NCBI GenBank assembly: GCA_964017065.1
Contig: OZ024787.1
Coordinates: 4,847,538-4,911,537 of the forward strand
Direction of reading: 5' to 3'
Source: Haliclona indistincta
Lineage: Eukaryota; Porifera; Demospongiae; Haplosclerida; Chalinidae
DNA: 64,000 nucleotides
The notes beneath the pieces are model-generated. The model was not told where the DNA came from. It saw nothing but the letters and a program-made list of their open reading frames with translations, and did not search any database. Numbering within the stretch: the first letter of the stretch is position 1; each line of letters starts with the position of its first letter. Positions 10,662 through 21,088 of the stretch are shown here, one piece after another. A program made the position numbers and the translations under genes.

Positions 10662-12008
10662 TTATGCCGTATATGTACAACACATTTTGATAGCCACAGC
10701 TCCTGACAACCTACATTGAATTACAAGTGGACAGATGTTACCAGTTGTTTTGTTTATAGTCACAATGATTTCCCACGTAGACTGATTCACACTGTTAACT
10801 TCGACAGGTATTTTGTGATTCCTATATTCAACCTCGACATCAAGTTTGCAATTCTCAATAGAAACAGTTGGGAATAGTACTAGAAGGTCACTTGCCACTA
10901 ATGATACACTGGTGGTTATCTTATGCGTGCCTATAGTAGCAAGATGTATTGTAGATCCTGGGGTAGGTGAGAACTTGAGTGATGGGTAACCTAATGAAAA
11001 TAGCTTATCCAGAGGAACATGAAGAGACTCCTCGACACACACTGATCCTATAGCCATCTTTTTCTTGTCTAGAACAGCTTTGTCTCCATGGGTATGCTCC
11101 AATTCTTCCATTAACTTAATGCTCTGGGTTGCCATAGCTGCATAGCTTGCATTGGTTGTACACTTATCGGTGTTGTCAGCAAATCTAGTGAAGCTGTCTA
11201 GTTGAGCCAGACTGACCTCTACCTTCTCCTTCTGTGCCCAGATCTCTTTCACACCTTGTGACACACTCTGGAGAGCTTCATTCCTCTGTGCCTCTACTGA
11301 TGCTACGATTCCATCAAACACCTCATTCACTTTCTTCTTCATAAGCTCGCTATACTCTAGTGCATTGCTCTCGGCCTTGCCTGCCTTCTCCCAGTACTCA
11401 CTAAATTCTTCTCTTTTGCTATCCACTATACTCCTAAAGCCCTTTATCCTGGTCTCCAATTTATGCGATTCCTGCTCAACTGTTCCATATTCATGATCTA
11501 TATGGCATCCCTCCAAAAGACACTCAGAACACACAATTTTGTTACAAGAGCAAAGGTACTTGCACACCTGATCAGGATGGCTCAAGCAAGCAGAAACAAC
11601 GACCAGTTGGTTAGCAGAAGCTTGTTCGCGCTCAACAATGAAATGACTCTTGAAGTGCCTCATCTTGTGCAATTCTAGGCAGTGCTTACACAAAAGAACT
11701 CCACATTCGTTACACCACGCAACAAGACGTGCCGTTTCACCACAGAACTTGCACTCTTGTTTGCTTTCTTGCTGCTGTAGTCTCTTGAGCGGTAGTTCTT
11801 GTAGAGCGTACGGATTTACTGGTAGGATACTGGCCCCTTCCTCGCTTAGCTCGTGCACAGCGCGGCAGACGGGACACTTTAACGAACGGTTCTTGTTCAG
11901 TGAACGCTGTATACACTCCCGACAGAACGTGTGCAGACATGGCAGACACCGCGGCTCCCGGAATAGCTCCAGACAGATACAACACTTCAACTCGTCATCG
12001 GTCGCCAT
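10662..12008 (-). CDS. TRIM-like protein: RING, two B-boxes, coiled coil
   Basis: A single-exon 448-aa protein. A C3HC4 RING finger lies at about 9-45 (CCICLELF..., CLPCLHTFC, CPVC), a B-box 1 at about 86-122 (CKFCGE, CNECGVLLCKHC, H..H), a B-box 2 at about 142-175 (CLSHPDQ, CSCNKIVCSECL, H..H), and a BBC-type coiled coil at about 180-320. The C-terminal 100 residues are beta-rich and resemble part of a filamin-type or uncharacterised TRIM C-terminal domain; no SPRY or NHL is present. The architecture is that of RING-type E3 ubiquitin ligases, often of innate signalling. The ATG at 12008 gives the usual short lead before the RING. It lies between the two GPCR copies but was not itself duplicated. 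Confidence 0.88.
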   Translation of the reverse strand: MATDDELKCCICLELFREPRCLPCLHTFCRECIQRSLNKNRSLKCPVCRAVHELSEEGASILPVNPYALQELPLKRLQQQESKQECKFCGETARLVAWCNECGVLLCKHCLELHKMRHFKSHFIVEREQASANQLVVVSACLSHPDQVCKYLCSCNKIVCSECLLEGCHIDHEYGTVEQESHKLETRIKGFRSIVDSKREEFSEYWEKAGKAESNALEYSELMKKKVNEVFDGIVASVEAQRNEALQSVSQGVKEIWAQKEKVEVSLAQLDSFTRFADNTDKCTTNASYAAMATQSIKLMEELEHTHGDKAVLDKKKMAIGSVCVEESLHVPLDKLFSLGYPSLKFSPTPGSTIHLATIGTHKITTSVSLVASDLLVLFPTVSIENCKLDVEVEYRNHKIPVEVNSVNQSTWEIIVTINKTTGNICPLVIQCRLSGAVAIKMCCTYTA

Positions 12009-13055
12009 CGAGAGGCTGAGAGCGCGAGCCCTCCCACTTTTCCGCTCGCCTTGGGCAACTCAGATCAGAGGAGGTTGGAAGCATTATTATGCGCACGTGA
12101 TTTTCGAATACTAACGTTCCATCGTGAGGCGTGGCTCAATGGCGCTAAGCATACAGCACTCGAAATCATCCGTTGATTCTTTCTAAAATTGTATTGCATA
12201 GAGTTTGATTACTAAAGTTATGATCTTAGAATACTGGTTTAGCTATTTTGCATAGTGCATTTCCCTCGAGAAATGCACTATGTCGTGAAATTTAGGAAGA
12301 AGTAGCACAGCTTCAGTAGACAGCACACTTGTGCTGGATTCAGGAATATTTCTGCTGTGAAACAGGCTAATTTAAGCAACTTTCTTAGTTCTAGCTCGGA
12401 CCAGGTCTCGTCAGCTGTATACTGGGTTTGCAGATAACAATGGAGCTGTCTCTTCGCTCGCCGTTTTTAAACGCCATGATTTTGCTTCAGGACGTCTGTA
12501 GCAGACTTTTCAATAAGCTGATTGCCAAGTTACTACCATAGATAATACAGTAATACAGTAAATCTATGTTACTACGAACTACTATACTGTACTGCACTGT
12601 ACTGTACGCCTCGTGGCTCCGCCCACCGAGGCATAACTACAGCAGAAACAGATTACAGATCCATTAACATGCTGCAATACTGCAAGCAGCAGAACCAATA
12701 ATGAAGCATGTAAACAGCAGATCCTCACCTTGCAAACAGCAGACTGTTGAAGCAAGCTCGAGGGAAGGATGTAAGCAGCACCAGAACTGTTGAAGCGTAT
12801 ACAAGCAATAAAACTTTGGAAGGAGTCTATAGCACAAAGCTGACTACCATAACGGGAGAGAAATCTGTGGGTGTAAAATTTTACAAAATTGTCGGTATTA
12901 ATTTTATTATTTTGTGGTTTAAATGAGCCTATAAATGCAACAAATTTGTTAACTTGCACAATAAGATTGTGTCCCACTTTATTATGTATACAAAATTCAT
13001 CTTGTGCAATAATAGACGCAGAAATAGTCAATAGTACGGTATTGCACATTTACTA
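12009..13055. other. Intergenic; small perfect hairpin at 12251-12282
   Basis: No gene is visible. At 12251-12282 a 13-bp perfect inverted repeat (CATAGTGCATTTC and its complement around a 6-bp loop) could form a stem. The rest is AT-rich, with several AGCAG-containing short repeats at 12640-12790. Confidence 0.5.
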
Positions 13056-13847
13056 TAAAACCAGTATTTTTAGCGACCACTTAATTTAGCGTTTTGACAT
13101 TTTTAATTGGCTGTGTCTATTGACACCAATCGATCGTTGGTGTCAACAATGGCCACCGAAACGCTATTGACACCAACCTAAATCCTAAATCCTAAACCCA
13201 AAACCCTAAAAAAACCTTCTCCTAATTGTGCAAAGTGGGGAGGGTCGTCCTAACCTGGGCCTTCGGCCCTTGGTAAGCCTAAGGATCGTCGGGAGGGTTG
13301 TCCATCCTAACCCGGGCCTTCGGCCCTTGGTAAGCCTAAGGATCGTCGGGAGGGTCGTTCTAAACAGGGCCTCTGGCCCTCACTAAGGATCTTCGAGCTA
13401 AAAACATAACAGCTAATAAAAACTGAAGTTTTCTGCAAAAAAAAAACCAACAAAAAATGCTTATACCGAGAACCGAACCCTGAACGATTGCATTACTAGC
13501 CACCGTACTATACCGTTGAGCCACTGGAACCTGCTGGTCAATGAATGCTACAAATAAGCATTTATAGTTGACACCGAAGGTTTAGGTTGGTGTCAATAGC
13601 ACATTTTGGTGGCCGTTATTGATACCAACGAATTGGTGTCAATAGACACAATCTTTTTAATTTTAGCGTGTACTAATTTTAGCGATTGGCTGTTGTTTAA
13701 TGAGATTCATGCTCGTTAACAGTCATTATTACTGCGAAACCACAGCTATGTAGAATGAATTTCATTACAGAAAATTTAGCGTGACGCGTTTTTGACCTCA
13801 CTCGCTAAAAATGCTAAAATTAGTGGTCGCTAATAATACTGGTTTTA
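13056..13847. mobile_element. Outer MITE with TAAAACCAGTAT termini, interrupted by a second element
   Basis: The left end TAAAACCAGTATTTTTAGCG at 13056 and the right end at 13847 (reverse complement TAAAACCAGTATTATTAGCG) are inverted, followed on both sides by GACCACT and a TAATTTTAGCG-like motif. The inner sequence is split by the element at 13112-13650, so the outer element is the older one. Confidence 0.75.
13112..13650. mobile_element. Inner nested element with tandem repeats and a tRNA-like segment
   Basis: The ends are inverted repeats (TGTGTCTATTGACACCAA at 13112 and its complement ending at 13650), extended inward by a second inverted block TTGACACCAACCTAAA. Between them lie about three tandem copies of a 50-70-bp GGGAGGGTCGTCC...GGCCTTCGGCCC unit (13236-13390). 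On the minus strand, 13475-13535 carries box-A-like TGGCTCAACGG and box-B-like GGTTCGGTTCT motifs with tRNA-like spacing, suggesting a tRNA-derived segment. Confidence 0.7.
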
Positions 13848-13924
13848 AGGTACTTGCTACTTAAAGATTTGTACAGCACTCTTATGGTTTCGGTTTATGT
13901 ACTGCACTAAATTTTTATTTTGTA

Positions 13925-14375
13925 AATTAAATCACTTGCTTTCATTACAAGTTTCTTCTGTGTGTCGCAGTGTGAATCCAGACATGCCATGTTTTGTCTA
14001 TGCACTAACTTTGAGGTAACCATTCTCACTTTAGAACTGAAGCCACTTCATGCAGGGCTGTAACTTTGTCATTTTGGGACAAACAAGATACTCTCTGCTA
14101 GGTTGAATAAAGAATTTTTCAATTACTACATGATTGTATTAGAAATATGTTGCTCATTTTGTTTTATCATCTTTACACACGACTTGAAACAGTAGAACAT
14201 TATTAATTTTTATCCTGATAATAAACTTTAGAACAGAAAATAATTTTAAAACTATTTTGACAAGTTTAGTGCTTCTCTTACACTATGGGTTCTCAAGTAT
14301 GGGTTTGACCAGTATGCTTTGAGGTCAGTTAACAGCATTGAGGTGTAAAGATATAATTATTCAAAATTCATCAAG
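13925..14375. other. Upstream flank of GPCR copy 2 (duplicated)
   Basis: Matches 6062-6604 in order, with small indels, apart from the 119-bp hairpin element present only upstream of copy 1. It is the putative promoter region of the receptor. I cannot name a core promoter element with confidence. Confidence 0.7.
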
Positions 14376-16655
14376 ATGGCTATTGCCAGGTGGTTTATGC
14401 TCGTCCTTCTTGTATCAATTGGTCAAGTTGGTGTCAATGGTACTAGCTGTCCTAACTCTACTGCAGCTACTGATGGTATCAAGCCATTGTACTTCCTGGC
14501 ACTGGTTCCAATGTATCTACGTACTAAAATCTCTTTATTAGCAGCTAAGATTGCTCAAGAAGAAATCAACAACCGCAGTGACATCCTCCCTGGCTACCAT
14601 ATCGAGTTAATCACTGAGTACATTGAAGTTTGCTCATCAAGTGAAGCAGGTATAGGACTGAGTAAACTGGTCAAGTACACAGTGAATCCACCATGCCGTC
14701 CTATTGTTGCTGTCATGGGACTTGGATGTTCTTCACACACCTCAGTAATATCTCCAGTGGCTGGTCACAAAGGGTTTGACCTCATACAAGTGTCAGGAGC
14801 CACTTCTCCAATCTTTGAAACAAGAAACCAGGACTTTCCTCACTTGTGGCGCATTATAGGAGATGCTAATGTCTACTCCGACACAGTTTTGGCCATAATG
14901 GACCAGTTTAGCTGGACCAGAATTGGAATAGTCTACAGTACCGAGTCATCGTTGTATTCAGAGCTGGCAAAAGAAATGGAACAAAAAATCAAAGAATCAA
15001 GTAACAAGACAATCGCGTTCAACTTGGGAATACGAGGAACTAAAGCATACTATCTAGATGCTGTGATCTCGAATATCAAATCCAGTGAAATAGGTGTACT
15101 TGTTAAAATGATTAGCCAAAGACAGTCGAGTGTTTTGCTATCACTCACTCATCAAAATGGACTGGTCTATCCACACTACACATGGATACATGTGTTATCT
15201 CATCCAGTACAGTATGTTGATAAAGACTTTATGAAATATGCTCGTGGGCATATTTTTCTTTATGTCCAATTCGCAGCTGAATCCAAAGACACGAATCTTG
15301 TCTCAAATCAAACATTTTCTGATTATACAACCAAGTATCGTGCACTATATAGAAAACAGCTTCAACCTTTGTTTAACATCAGCTATAAATCTGTATTTGT
15401 GGTGACTCAATACTATGATCAGGTATGGACTATAGCACTGGCTGTGAACAATTCACTCTCAGAACTGAAGAACAAAAATCTCTCCATTGATAACTATACT
15501 ATCGGACAGCCCGAGATTACTGCTGTGATTGAAGAAAAATTGAAAAATCTGAAGTTTCAAGGAGCTAGTGGTTGGATTGAGTTCAATCAGTATCGCAGTG
15601 TGCCCAATCCAATAGAAGCGCTATGGATAACCAACGATGAGCCTAGAGTTAAACGTGTTGGATTATACAATCCTCAACATCCTTCAGACTTTTACATCAC
15701 TCTAAATGCTAGTGATCTTCCAAGTGACACAGTACCTCGAGTGAATGAGTACATTCTTATCTCTCTTCCTGTGGCTATTGTACTGTACACTGTAACTGGA
15801 TGTGCCATCTTCTTCACTACAATACAACTAGTTCTTTATCTTGTCTACAGACATCACAAGGTTATCAAGGCCACCAGTCCCTTCCTCAGCTTGCTCATGT
15901 TTCTTGGATGCTACCTGTTTTGTGGTGCTGCTATTCTGCTCATTACATTTGCTAGTTTTGTCCTCTCACCTGAAGCATTTACTGCAATGGCAATCACTCA
16001 CTTCATATTCATCATAAATGGAATCAGTCTAATCTTAATCACTTTGTTTATCAAGCTATTGCGAGTCTTCCGAATCTTCATATGCTGGAGTAAAGATCTC
16101 GGTAAGCAGTGGAACAATCTTTCACTTTTAATCGCAATTCTTCTATTATCGATCGTTCCCAACATTGGTCTTGCTGTTATCATGATTCTGAAGCTACCTA
16201 CTCACTCTACTTTCTCATACTATAAATTCTTCAAAGGCAATCTTCCTGTGATCGTGATTCACACTAGAATCGAACCAACCAGCAATTACTCACTGATCGG
16301 TCTGGCAGTAACATGCATTATTGTATTTCTTACATTGGTGTTCTACATGGGAGTTCGTAATCGCAAGATAAAGATGAAGAACTTCAACAGTAGTGGTCAG
16401 GTATACTTGTTGCTGGCAGTTCTCGTGATCACAATATGCCTCGCCATTTCCATTGTCATCATCTTCCTAGTGACTGGGCAAGAATCGGTAGCAAATACAG
16501 TAATGGTGGCTCTACTCCTGATCTTTGCAATGGCTAGCCAGATGATCCTCTTCCTTCCCAAGATTCTCTCTGCTGTGTTTGATGAGAAGTTTCCTAAAGT
16601 GCTTTCTTGCCTCAATAACGTGTTGTCGTTCATTGGACACTGGATTTTCCAATAA
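14376..16655 (+). CDS. Class C GPCR, GABA-B-receptor-like (copy 2)
   Basis: Intronless 759-aa paralogue of the receptor at 6605-8881, nearly identical over the whole length. Signal peptide about 1-23, ligand-binding domain about 35-430, no cysteine-rich domain, seven membrane segments about 480-740, and a minimal C-tail. Most differences fall in the ligand domain (for example around residues 280-320, where copy 1 has HPAWYADKDLEKYARG and copy 2 HPVQYVDKDFMKYARG), while TM2, TM4 and TM5 are almost unchanged. That pattern suggests divergence of ligand recognition with conserved coupling. Both copies keep full open frames with no lesion, so both are probably functional. Confidence 0.93.
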   Translation: MAIARWFMLVLLVSIGQVGVNGTSCPNSTAATDGIKPLYFLALVPMYLRTKISLLAAKIAQEEINNRSDILPGYHIELITEYIEVCSSSEAGIGLSKLVKYTVNPPCRPIVAVMGLGCSSHTSVISPVAGHKGFDLIQVSGATSPIFETRNQDFPHLWRIIGDANVYSDTVLAIMDQFSWTRIGIVYSTESSLYSELAKEMEQKIKESSNKTIAFNLGIRGTKAYYLDAVISNIKSSEIGVLVKMISQRQSSVLLSLTHQNGLVYPHYTWIHVLSHPVQYVDKDFMKYARGHIFLYVQFAAESKDTNLVSNQTFSDYTTKYRALYRKQLQPLFNISYKSVFVVTQYYDQVWTIALAVNNSLSELKNKNLSIDNYTIGQPEITAVIEEKLKNLKFQGASGWIEFNQYRSVPNPIEALWITNDEPRVKRVGLYNPQHPSDFYITLNASDLPSDTVPRVNEYILISLPVAIVLYTVTGCAIFFTTIQLVLYLVYRHHKVIKATSPFLSLLMFLGCYLFCGAAILLITFASFVLSPEAFTAMAITHFIFIINGISLILITLFIKLLRVFRIFICWSKDLGKQWNNLSLLIAILLLSIVPNIGLAVIMILKLPTHSTFSYYKFFKGNLPVIVIHTRIEPTSNYSLIGLAVTCIIVFLTLVFYMGVRNRKIKMKNFNSSGQVYLLLAVLVITICLAISIVIIFLVTGQESVANTVMVALLLIFAMASQMILFLPKILSAVFDEKFPKVLSCLNNVLSFIGHWIFQ

Positions 16656-17141
16656 TTTAGAGACTGACTCAATGCATGCATGCTAATGTGACTGTATAGT
16701 AGTCATCGTAGAGAATAGCACATAATAAAACAATCATGCTCATCTGCACAAATTAATTTCTGTGTCAATATGATTGCTGTATCTAATCGATTTATCTAGC
16801 ATGACTTGTTAATTCAACCAACTGACATACTATGAAACACTTATTCTCACAGTGCTATTTTGCTGTGTATTCTGCTTCTTATCAAAATTCGTCTTTCGCT
16901 AATTCCTTCTTATACGTAAAAACGGTAATAAACACTCTGACCATACAATGACCATTATAATTTTTCGATCAATAATTATGTATCAATTTTACCAACTTCA
17001 TAATTCATAGCAAAATTGTAGTTGATGAACATATTATAACAAGTGCTATTACGTATAATACAGCGTGGATTGCAGCATTTCAAACTATTGTTCGTGTGGT
17101 ATAAAAATAATGATGAAATAAAAATCAGTGACTATGTGTCC
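16656..17141. other. Intergenic between convergent GPCR copy 2 and NCF4
   Basis: Holds the 3' flanks of both genes. The left part matches the 3' flank of GPCR copy 1. No further gene is seen. Confidence 0.5.
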
Positions 17142-18579
17142 TCATTTCAGAGGTGCTGGTGGTTTATATGGATTCGTGTGATATATGTTGACGCTTCCTT
17201 CGCGGCTGATGTACAGTATCCAGGGGGCGGTGCTAGAATGAGGCTCCGCCTTTGTGCCAGCTTTCTGATGGTTATCCTGCATTAGTTGGAGGTCACTCGT
17301 GTCGACTATTTCAATCAGGTCGCCGACACGATCTTTGTAGTTTAACACTGCCTTGCTGTCACGCAGTTCACTCCTGGAATGATGAAGAAACGAGTTTAGC
17401 TAAGCATAATAACAAATCGATTATGTGCTACAATAATGTGATTGTGGTTTGGATAAGGGTATGATGTTCCAGTGCTTTACTTCACAGTGGAACCTCTCTT
17501 AAACAAAGCACTACAGATTGAACCTCTATATGACAGACTTGCCTCAACTTTTCCACTATAGAGAAGTTCCACTGTAGTGCTAACTAATGGTACTGTAAAT
17601 ATGTGTGAAAAACACACCACATAAGATGTACAGTAAATGTAAAAAATATAAAACACACTTTATCTTTATGGTAAAACACATGATTGTACAATTTTATGTT
17701 AAAGCTCAATGCAGGATGAAGTACCAACCTGACAGCAAGTTGTAGTTTATGGAACACTGGTCTTCTGATGAGTTCAATGTCAACTTCGATTGTACTGAGT
17801 TAGAGAAAAAGAGTTGAGTACATTGAAGAGCAGCATCCGGTAATATTTGCTTTGACGGTTTGCAGATGCAGACAGCAACACACAATTATACAATGTGTGT
17901 GGGTGTATGTGAACTTAATGTGTAGCGCTGTGGGACATGGGGTATGCTTCTTGCACTACAGCTATCTCAACTATCTTCTTATGAACTTACAGCCGTGATA
18001 GGCTAAAAGCAACTTTTAATCCTTATTGCCTCATCAGAGAAATTGAGAGAATTTATCTAATGCAGAATTGCACAATTTTATTCCCGCAAACAAAAAACAT
18101 CCAGTCTTGCTACAATATAATTTTTGCAAATATTACCGGCCATGCGGTAGTAAAGATACACTATGCGTAACAAAGAGGTTACAGAGAAAGTTGCTGAGAT
18201 TGTGATCTATTGTTTACAGGGAGGATCGAGCCAATTTCTAAGCAATGGGGAATTTCTGAGCAGTGTTCACATTATGACAAAGTCAATTATAGTACGAATG
18301 TCTACCGTAAACTGTAATTACTGTGTGTCAGACACACAACCAGTTTGTTGTTGTCTATGTTATTAAAACATCCGAGTGTGTGTAGTTATGTCACTACGGT
18401 AACTCACACTATCCTTCCCTTGTGGTAGCACTGTATTTTCCCATTTTCATCATCCCACTCGTCCTGTCAAAAACAATATTCAAATAATAACAAGGCAGGA
18501 CTTATGTTGGTTTCTTGCCAATTGCCCTACCTCCTCTCTCTCTCTCTCCCTCTCTCCCTCCCTCCCTCTCTCTCTCTCT

Positions 18580-18620
<41 letters not shown>

Positions 18621-21057
18621 CCTTCCTCCCTCCCTCCCTCTCTCTCTCTCTCCTCACCTCTGATGACTCGTCCTCCTCTACATCAGCCGGTAAGGGCTCT
18701 ATTATATCCAAGTAATTGCTGGGGACTAAACCAGTCTTGCCTCGAAACTTTCCCTATACAAAATGAACAACGAATACTTTCCCACATTAAACCATCAACT
18801 AATTCATGCACTTTGCACTCAGACAAAGATGAAAAAACATGTGTCCAACAGATATGTGTAGCAAAACATTTTTACTCTATTAATCTCTGGTACGTATAAC
18901 AATCATTTATTAGGTACCATTGACAGCGTTGTGTAGCATTGAAAGCGTCGTGTCGCAGTGACAGCATCGTGTCGCATTGACAGCATCGTGTAGCATTGAC
19001 AGCGTCGTGTCACAAGAAATAGAAGTCGTCTCTATCATTGTGATGTGTCAACAATACATGACACGGCAGAGTCGTTCACAAAACGTCGCAAAGGCGTAGC
19101 GGCACAGACGCTGTGACTCACCGCTAACCTTTGCGACACAGGCTTTATTGACCAACTGAGCTCAGCTGACTGTAATGCGTTCAAACAAGGAGTGAAACAG
19201 CAACTTGCAGGACAGGAAATCAAAAAGATTATCATCAAAATGTGCCCAAGATTAAAACAATATTATTGTTTCATTTTCAAACTGTATTGAAACATAACTA
19301 ATTGGAATCTTTACCAAACATGGTGATATATATTATAGCACAGAGTATCCTTTAATCATCCTAAGGTGGCGGTACCTCATTTGCTCATTAATTATTCATA
19401 AGTTAGCAACAGCAAACACTGTGTCAAGATGAAACACGCTACAACGGTGTAAAGACGAGTAATAGAGATGCCAGATACTGTACTTCTGCAATAGCTCCAA
19501 AGCTAAGCTCTGACGCAAAGCAGTTTGGTGGCAGCAACCAAAACATGCATCGTGAATTTTCTGCTTAACTTCTAGCCAAGTGTTTTGTTGACCCACGCTG
19601 AACATAGCTGTTTTATGCACTGACAAACATGGGCATCACTACAAAATCAGCCATGATTTTGGATGTCAATGTGAAAACATAAACGCAGTTCGTCACCACC
19701 TAGAAATGGTTTTATAAGAGTCGAATTTCAGCTAGTAACCTTTGCTGCACGGTTAGCCAGGAGAGAATTTTGGCTAGAAAAATGCGTATCCGTACGATGT
19801 CGATTATTCTTTGGTGTAGAAAATTGTGCAACGTTTCAAGCTGCATTTTACATTGAGACACACTCGATGATATTGAACATGTTCTGCTGCTTACCTCATA
19901 CCAGTCTCCATCTACTCTCTTCAACAGCACAATGGTGGATCCCTCTGTGAGATCTAGCTCATCTGAATAACGACCATCATAGTTGTATCGTACCTGAAAA
20001 AGAAAAAAAATCCTTTAAAAGTTCTACGCTCTTAGCTTCAAATATTTTTATAGCTGTTGCATTGTGTATGCAATAATGCCTACAACTTAAATTATAGAGC
20101 CTTGTTAAACAAAATTTTGAAATTTCGGTATGAAATTTTGATATGTTAATTTTTTGTGTTACTTATTGCTAGCTTACACGTGAATGTGCATTTTGATTTC
20201 GTTGCTAGAATCATTCTAACGTTAAATTTCCAGATCTACGGTACGTGTAGTTACTCGATCGAATTTCAAAGAACATTCGACCGCCTCTCACAAGTCAGTT
20301 ACATCACACGACATGCTATAATAAAAGCATTTGTTTTTCATATCACATTTCATGAGCTGAAATAGTGCACTTGGACTCTGGGAGTACACAGCCCTATGAT
20401 GTCTGTATCTACCGAGTTTTAAATTACAATGTTATAACAAAATTAATAATAGAGCAAAAAGGATCTTTCGGCATGTTAATCTGTTGATAAGTTTCAATAA
20501 TTACAAGTTCACTCACTTTTGCTCTTGGTCCTTTGCCAGCAGTGGGTGGAGCTGGTCGAGATTGAGCAGGATAAGAGATCGCTGGGATGCTGGCGGGCTT
20601 TGGTGGTGGAGGCATAGAGGGAGGATTAGGCACTTTGTGAGATGCACTGGATCGAGGAGGAGGAGGCTTCTCGGGTGGAATGCTCTGGTGAGGGTGAGGG
20701 AGAGGTATCTGAGGACGGGGTGGTCTGGAAATGAAGAGATATAGGAGAGGGAGAGAAAATGGTGAAAGTGTGTGCAATCAATTTATATTATTTTGATGTT
20801 CTGTCAAGAATTGTAGTGTATAAAGGAGTAACCCAGCTGTAAGATCAAATGTCCTGCACACATACCTTGGTTTTGGTGGTTGTGAAGATCTAGTGATAAA
20901 GGAGAGAGAGAGAGAGAGAGGGAGAGAGGGAGGGAGGGAGGGAGGGAGGGAGGGAGGGAGGGAGGGAGGGAGGGAGGGAGGGAGGGAGGGAGGGAGGGAG
21001 GGAGGGAGGGAGGGAGGGAGGGAGGGAGGGAGGGAGGGAGGGAGGGAGGGAGGGAGG

Positions 21058-21088
<31 letters not shown>

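Noticed and set aside
13081..13700. CRISPR-like repeats
   Set aside because: Only about three degenerate tandem copies inside a transposon, without regular spacers, in a eukaryotic sequence.
18504..18899. Long Leu/Ser/Pro open frames over CT repeats
   Set aside because: Translation of microsatellite sequence. The same applies to the frames at 20890-21207, 30718-31132, 45009-45233 and 45969-46424.
19050..19310. Plus-strand open stretch with a coding-like look (CDTGFIDQLSSADC...)
   Set aside because: No start codon, no clear splice sites, no known domain, and it lies inside an NCF4 intron on the other strand.
20156..20365. Open frame in NCF4 intron 6
   Set aside because: Short, with no similarity to known families and low-complexity AT-rich surroundings.
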